Below, piece by piece: positions 58,620 to 64,000 of a DNA stretch of 64,000 nucleotides (the stretch's first letter is position 1; every line of letters starts with the position of its first letter). Below the pieces are notes generated by a model that saw only the letters and a program-made list of their open reading frames with translations, made no database searches and was not told where the DNA came from. Both the position numbers and the translations under genes were made by a program. This stretch comes from Trifolium pratense (Eukaryota > Streptophyta > Magnoliopsida > Fabales > Fabaceae), in NCBI RefSeq assembly GCF_020283565.1, contig NC_060064.1:20232337-20296336 (forward strand), given 5' to 3'.

Positions 58620-59629
58620 GGACAAGAGAGGCCAGGACAAGAGGTTCAGTATTTCAGTTGGTTATGTAGTTATTGGATTTTATATATAGCAAAATTTTGT
58701 GATAGTGAAGAGAAGTACGGTTGGATTGAATCAATAATGTTCGAGTCTCCGTTTGGTGCACATGATAGAAAGACAATATATGATAACATTATCATATTCT
58801 GCTTAAATCTTTTGTTTGGTGCACCAATGAAAAATGATAATTTAAATCTATCACTAATTTTATCATGTTGATTCTTTGTTATTTTAATCTTTATTCTAAG
58901 CTGGAATAACAACCCGATAGCATAATATTATCACGCGCTTGTATTTTCTATTTGTCAAAGACCCTCCTTCGTCTCTTTGGGCCCATTAGGCAACCGCGCT
59001 ACCCTAGCCAATTTTCATGTGGGATGTAAATTATAGATGTTTTCTCTCTAGGCCTCTCATGTATCTTTTATATCCTCAAATATTCCAATTTTGCCCTTGT
59101 TAAAAATTTCTTGGTGCAAAAAAAATATTATTCTTCCTCATTGAGTTTATATCTCTGTTCCATTGTTTCCATACGTTTTTGGTTTATATCTCTATAAAGA
59201 TGGATTTTTTATATTTTGCTCCTATTTGAGAGGATCATTGTACTTGAATTAAAATTTGTCAAGTTCTGTCATGATAATCTGGGTAAAGAACAATCTTTTT
59301 GTTCCTCAATAGGAACATGATAGACACAAATTTTTTTTACGATAGCTTTTTATATGTGAATGCTTATGGAGGAGAAAAACTTAATTGATGGATGGAGAAG
59401 TAGGGATCGATTAGGGAGAACATGGAGGGAAAGATATTGGTTTTGGGAAAGATGGATTCAATTTGAAATTCACAGATTCAATTTTATTTTATTTTTGAAG
59501 CAGAATTCAATTTTTATACGTAACGTATAATTTAATTGAATTAATTATTTTATCAATAAAAATATTTTTTAACGTGTTTTGTTAAAATTAAAATAAATAA
59601 TAATTACATGTATAATTGTTGTGTCCATG
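58620..59629. other. Upstream region of PYL gene
   Basis: Contains a decayed Tourist-like sequence (CCGTTTGGTGCAC at 58749, TTTGGTGCACC at 58813) and a fragment of the 54206 MITE family at 59040. No gene. Confidence 0.4.
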
Positions 59630-60262
59630 TAGGGATGGTAATGGGTAGGGTATGGGTAGGGTACTATAGTACCCATTCCCATACCCGCAGATTGAAAAAA
59701 ATACTCGTATCCATCCTCATACCCGCGTGGGTAACAACTTTTGCCCCCGTCCCCATACCCTATGGGTACCTAGGTACCCATACCCGTACCCGTTACCCGC
59801 ATTTTTACTAAAAATAAATTGATCAATTATAAAATATCATATAATTTTAATAGAATTAAAAAAATTTCAAAGATTTTAATATTGACTAATGAAAATTATA
59901 AACAAAATTATTACTAACTTTATGTTAAAGTTCATATTTATGTTAAATATTCACATTATTTTTATATTATGTTATAAATAAATATTTTTATTAAAAATAT
60001 GTAATAGTTTAGTAGAGTTGTATTGTTTTAAATTGATTTACATATATTATAATATAATAATATAAATAAAATAAATAAATATATATTATGCGGGTATGGG
60101 GCGGGGTGGGTACTAAGGTACCCGTACCCGCACCCATACCCGTTCATTTTTGCGGGTAATTACCCATACCCGTGCCCGTATCCAAAATGCGGGTTTTTAC
60201 CCTACCCGTTGTGGGTAATTTTTGCGGGTACCCTCTGGGTATGGGTCAAATTGTCATCCCTA
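59630..60262. mobile_element. Non-autonomous hAT element, 633 bp
   Basis: Ends TAGGGATGGTAAT and its near-inverse ATTGTCATCCCTA. Perfect 8-bp duplications TGTCCATG flank it (59622-59629, 60263-60270). Both subterminal regions are packed with GGGTATGGGTA / TACCCATACCC motifs on both strands, and the centre is AT-rich without coding capacity. Confidence 0.88.
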
Positions 60263-60270
60263 TGTCCATG

Positions 60271-60624
60271 TGGCATCTGACATGTCATAAGTGACTTGGT
60301 CACGTCATCAAAATTGACTCAAAAGTATGGTGGGGGATAAAAAGTAATAAAAAATTGAAATAGGGGGACCAAAAAGTTAGTTTTCAAAATAGAGGGACTA
60401 AAACTTCAAAATATTAAAAATAGGGGGACCAAAACTACATTTAAGCCATAAAAAAAATAGTGTGCCCATTGACGCTTCACATGGTCTTCCATCTCGTTGT
60501 TTATAGAGATTCAATATTCAAGGAGAGGTCGCTAAGTGGTGTTAGTGGGGAGGTTATAAGATGTAGTGGGGGTGTTAAGTTAGTGATCATGGAAACACCG
60601 GTAATTTTCATCAAGTGAGTAATA
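60271..60624. other. Spacer with decayed element end
   Basis: GGGGGACCAAAAAGTTAG-type sequence at 60362-60440 resembles one arm of a Mutator-type inverted-repeat element. No gene. Confidence 0.35.
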
Positions 60625-61025
60625 TCCAATGTTTGGTAACACAAATAAGCTAGCTTATAGTTTATTATATGAGCTTATAAGCTTGTTTCAAAAAATTAGA
60701 GGTGTTTGGTAACAAGCTTTTTGTACTAGCTTATAGCTTTTTTTCAGATGCTATTTCAAGTAGCATTTGAGCTTATAGCTTATAGCTTTTTACACTTTAT
60801 TCCATTTTTACCCTTTAATTTAATAACTACCCACTCTAAAAAATAAACTACCCACTATCAATTATGTAATTTTATATTTAATAACCACTTTAAAAGCTAA
60901 TTTTACCAAACACTTTAATTTCAATAAGCTAGCTTTTCAGCTATCAGCTATAAGCTAGCTTTTCAGCTATCAGCTAGCTTATCAGCTATCAGCTAGCTTA
61001 TAGCTTATTTTTACCAAACAGACCC
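60625..61025. mobile_element. Tourist-like MITE, copy B (near-identical to 13139)
   Basis: Differs from 13139-13539 at only about two internal positions that I can see, same orientation. The right end (ACCAAACAGACCC) is intact, but the first few bases of the left end are altered (TCCAATGTTTGG), and no clean TAA duplication is present. Confidence 0.8.
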
Positions 61026-61076
61026 TGAAGTGAAACTAAAATACATCATTTTTATCCAGGGACGTAACTAGGAAAA

Positions 61077-62516
61077 TGTTGGAACAAAGTTTACATTGGT
61101 GTGTGAATTGAAAATAAAATTGAGTCTCATATCGGGTACTAGAACATACTAGTGTGTTGTAGCATACTAGTGTATATTTTGAGGAAATAAATTTATTAAG
61201 TCTCACAATTATTTATTTGATTTATTGTGATTTATTTTCCATTAATTTGTAACGGTTGAGTTGATGGGAGAATAACTCTATTTTATGGCTACACTAAGAC
61301 TACCTACGGTAGTTTTCTATGTTCTTTTTTAGTCGATACCAATATATCATTGAAGAAGGAGTAGATTTCTTGAATTATATAGAAAATGAGATACAAGCAT
61401 GGCTACGGAATATATGGTCTATTGGTTGCTGCCAAGTATAGAGATATAATTTAATCTATGTTTTGAATTGGGTTGGCTAATTGCTAATAAGAGAAAAACC
61501 AGTGGAAGCCTTTACGTTTTTTGACTTGCCTCTGGTATGTGACTCTTTAATATTTTCATTGCTTCAACTTTGTTGATTTGGTGTTTTAGCTAAACTGATA
61601 AATTTGTTTACTCTTGCTAAGACAATTTAGTAGACTCTTTTCTATATATGTTGGGTGTGTTGATTAATACATATATATTGATCTATCAATAGCATTTTAA
61701 GCACATATAGCTTGTTTAACTATATGTCAAATTGTTAGTATAACTTTTTATGTGGATATATATTTGGTTCGGTACAATGTTGTTGCATCACCGAATGTAA
61801 ATTATTTTCTTGTGATTAAACCTGTTTTTATGTAATTATTGAAATAAAGAATTAGGCATGTCAATTGTTTCTTTATTTTCTTTATTTGATTATACAAAAT
61901 TAGAAAGATTTGCATCATGTTTTGTTCCTAATTGTTTATAGAAAAACAATGTTTATTCTATGTATTATACGAGATACTAATAATATTATTATTAGTGTTA
62001 ATTGGTTTGAGAGTGATCTAAGTAATCACTAGTTCCTTCAAATAAAGAATGGTCTTAGTACCATTATCCCTTTGATTTGAGAATGGTCTTAGTGCCATTA
62101 TATTGATTGATATTGTAGTATCATCAATACATGTGGTATTGTAGTACCACATGTGGTATCGTAGTACCGTTGATTCATAGATTGATGTTGTAGCATCAAT
62201 TTGAGTGGTATTGTAGTACCACTGAATCACCGATGAATCATAGATTGATGTTGTAGCATCAATTCGAGTGGTATTGTAGTACCATTCAAGAAGGTGTATT
62301 CTTTGACCGATTTCTACCGTGCAGTAGCATATCGGTATACAGTTGTAACTGGGCTGTTTTATCCTGGGGACGGCGTGGTTGATAGTCTGCTTGCATGATT
62401 TTGGGCAGTGCCACGAAACGTCTTAAAGAGAGCGACCTAGTCCGCGACTCAACTCAGTAATCTCTTCAGTGGCTGTAAAAATTATTTTTAACTGTTTTTG
62501 AATCCCGAAAACAACA
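61077..62516. mobile_element. Solo LTR, 1440 bp, with hairpin array
   Basis: Starts TGTTGGAACAAAG, ends ACAACA, and is flanked by the perfect 5-bp duplication GAAAA (61072-61076, 62517-62521). No retrotransposon coding sequence is present inside or on either side. The 3' half (about 62040-62290) contains a run of short palindromes and then a GC-richer 3' part. A Ty1/copia origin is likely from length and ends but not proven. Confidence 0.8.
62040..62290. repeat. Array of short palindromes inside the solo LTR
   Basis: At least seven hairpins in about 250 bp: GTGGTATTGTAGTACCAC (more than once), GTGGTATCGTAGTACCGT, TGATATTGTAGTATCA, TGATGTTGTAGCATCA (twice), plus ATGGTCTTAGTACCAT and a variant. 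All share a central TTGTAG- or CTTAG-type core with complementary arms. Confidence 0.85.
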
Positions 62517-62521
62517 GAAAA

Positions 62522-64000
62522 AATATTGAGGAATATATAACACATGAAAATTTTATCAAGGAAAAAAAATTGGCTAAATTTCATTTTTGTCCCCTAACTT
62601 TCACAAACTTGCAAATTCGGCCTCATAGCTTTAGCTCTTTTTGCAAAAGACTGATCCCCGCTAATTTTGACTAATTAGTCAACGCACACGTGGACAGTGA
62701 CTCACATTCCACGTCAGCATGTCATGTGAGTCACTTTCTACGTGTGTGTTTATCCTTGTCTTAAATGACTTATATCCTCTAGAGATTATGTGAAATAAAT
62801 TTCTTGCAACAATGCTTCTTTGTCACTTGCTCAGTTGTAATGAAATTAAGTGTTCTTTGATCATTCTCATAAATTGTCGTTATTAACATTAATTTCAAAG
62901 AGAGTGATATATAATGAATGAGCTTTTGTCTCTGTCTAATTTAATCACTCAAGAGTACTTGTTAGATCACAAAATGATCAGAATTCACTTAAAATACAAT
63001 TAACATATATATTTATTATCTTTAAAACATCAAATTGAAATTTTGCCTCCACGACTCACATGCCCAAATCAGCAATTTGATATTTTGACCAAAATCCCAA
63101 TTATTGGAATAGAGAAAACTACACTAGTTAAAGAAGAGAGCAGAGCACCACCAACAAAGGCCCTAAGAACTCTTATTATTGGGTCCTGCCTCACATTCAC
63201 CAACCACATCCTTCCCTTCTCGGCGACTCTTGCGAGGAGAACCCCAAAGTCGAACTCCCCCCAAAATCATGAGGGGATCCTTTCCAGAAAAATCTACCAC
63301 TAGGATAGAAGGGTTGACACTTGTGTACCTAAAAAGAGGAGGAGAAAATGGGACCTGAACAGGAGGAGAAGTGGAAGAACTTTTCTTCTTGTACTTGGCT
63401 AAGGTTTAAGGTTTGCCTCCTCCGAACCAGTGTCGACTTAATATATGTATTAGTTCTCGTGATTGATTTAGGACTGGTTTGATATCCTTGTCATTCTATC
63501 TGTTTGATGTTTGCCAGCTTGGCTCGAAAGAGTTGTTTTGCTTGTTGTTGTTGCATGGAATTGTTGTTTCTTGTACATGTTCTGTGTTGACGGTCGATTC
63601 ATTCACGAGAATGTAGACCTATGATTTGTGCTTGTTAGAATTAAGACATGTGTATGTTGTTCTAATTGTTTGTAATTTCCCTTTTAGATTGACCTACGCT
63701 TTTGTGTGGATTTACTAGCATGGATCCACATGTGTTGTTTTAACTGGTTCTTGTTTTTTCTTTTTAGTTGAAATGTCAAGTCATGTGCATGATAATACTG
63801 TTAACTTATAAAAAAAAATATATTTATTTTGGTTTTTGGTAAATTCTCTCCTCTCTCAATTAAAATTGGAATTTTAGTTTGTCCCGTGGTATAAGTCTAG
63901 GTCATTTTATTAAACTTTTTTGGTGTAAACATTTTATTAATTTTGTTTTTAATTGCAACTTGAGAAAGTATTGTATTGATCATAAATTGTGTGTATCCAA
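62522..64000. other. Right-edge intergenic DNA
   Basis: A single Mutator-like arm (TTTTGTCCCCTAACTTTCAC, about 62587, with CACGTGGACA and CCACGTCAGCATG) runs to about 62760. 63040-63430 is less AT-rich and may be part of a retrotransposon, with a plus-strand ORF of 86 codons and no recognisable domain. I see no gene at the right edge. Confidence 0.35.

Noticed and set aside
59608..59811. 67-codon ORF rich in Tyr/Gly/Thr
   Set aside because: It translates the GGGTATGGGTA repeats of the hAT element.
62018..62230. 70-codon minus ORF
   Set aside because: It reads through the palindrome array of the solo LTR and has repeat-like composition.
62040..62290. CRISPR-like array
   Set aside because: Units are overlapping palindromes of variable spacing in plant DNA within an LTR; there are no unique spacers of constant length.

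Overview
The window is AT-rich plant nuclear DNA: spliced genes with GT..AG introns, TATA-box promoters, and a dense load of small transposable elements (MITEs, SINEs, TRIMs, solo LTRs, LINE relics). Gene content (a double-domain defensin-like peptide, an expanded F-box/DUF295 cluster, a PYL4-type ABA receptor, a TBL xylan-acetyltransferase-type protein, a B3 protein) and the repeat types fit a legume, most likely Medicago or a close relative. The species call is an inference, not a database match.

Left half (about 1.2-34.7 kb). This is a tandem array of three homologous 7.7-9.2 kb modules: about 1240-8975, 14825-23975 and 26425-34665. Each holds an F-box/DUF295 gene with a short first exon, a phase-1 intron of about 2.8-3.6 kb and one large coding exon. 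Exon 1 has a TATA box about 40 bp before its ATG, and splicing keeps the frame in all three copies. The modules also share a small upstream ORF, an old inverted-repeat element and a TRIM retrotransposon at the same position with the same ACTTG target duplication. Later insertions sit in one module only (SINEs, a second TRIM, a LINE tail, MITEs and a 949-bp Mutator-type element), so the sister modules serve as empty-site controls. A defensin-like gene (9248-9828) and a 663-bp solo LTR (13582-14244) lie between modules 1 and 2.

Right half (about 36-64 kb). Four more genes are present: the 20S proteasome alpha-4 subunit (PAC1; 38860-39612, +) with a 5'UTR intron that starts with a (CT)45 tract; a five-exon TBL33/34/35-type gene (45684-40152, -) whose exons join to a 413-residue protein; a B3-domain gene (about 52677-51596, -) whose first exon is missing; and an intronless PYL4-like ABA receptor (58490-57927, -). 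The rest is transposon-rich intergenic DNA, including two hAT-type elements, nested Tourist-like MITEs, a CACTA end, a fold-back element between (AT)n tracts, and a 1440-bp solo LTR with an array of short hairpins.

The genes do not form an obvious pathway. The main story is local: repeated duplication of one F-box module, followed by module-specific insertions and possible sequence exchange between copies. No clearly new biological system was found. The most unusual structures are the hairpin arrays inside the solo LTR at 61-62.5 kb and inside the small Mutator-type element at 54.2 kb, plus the duplicated first exon in F-box module 2.
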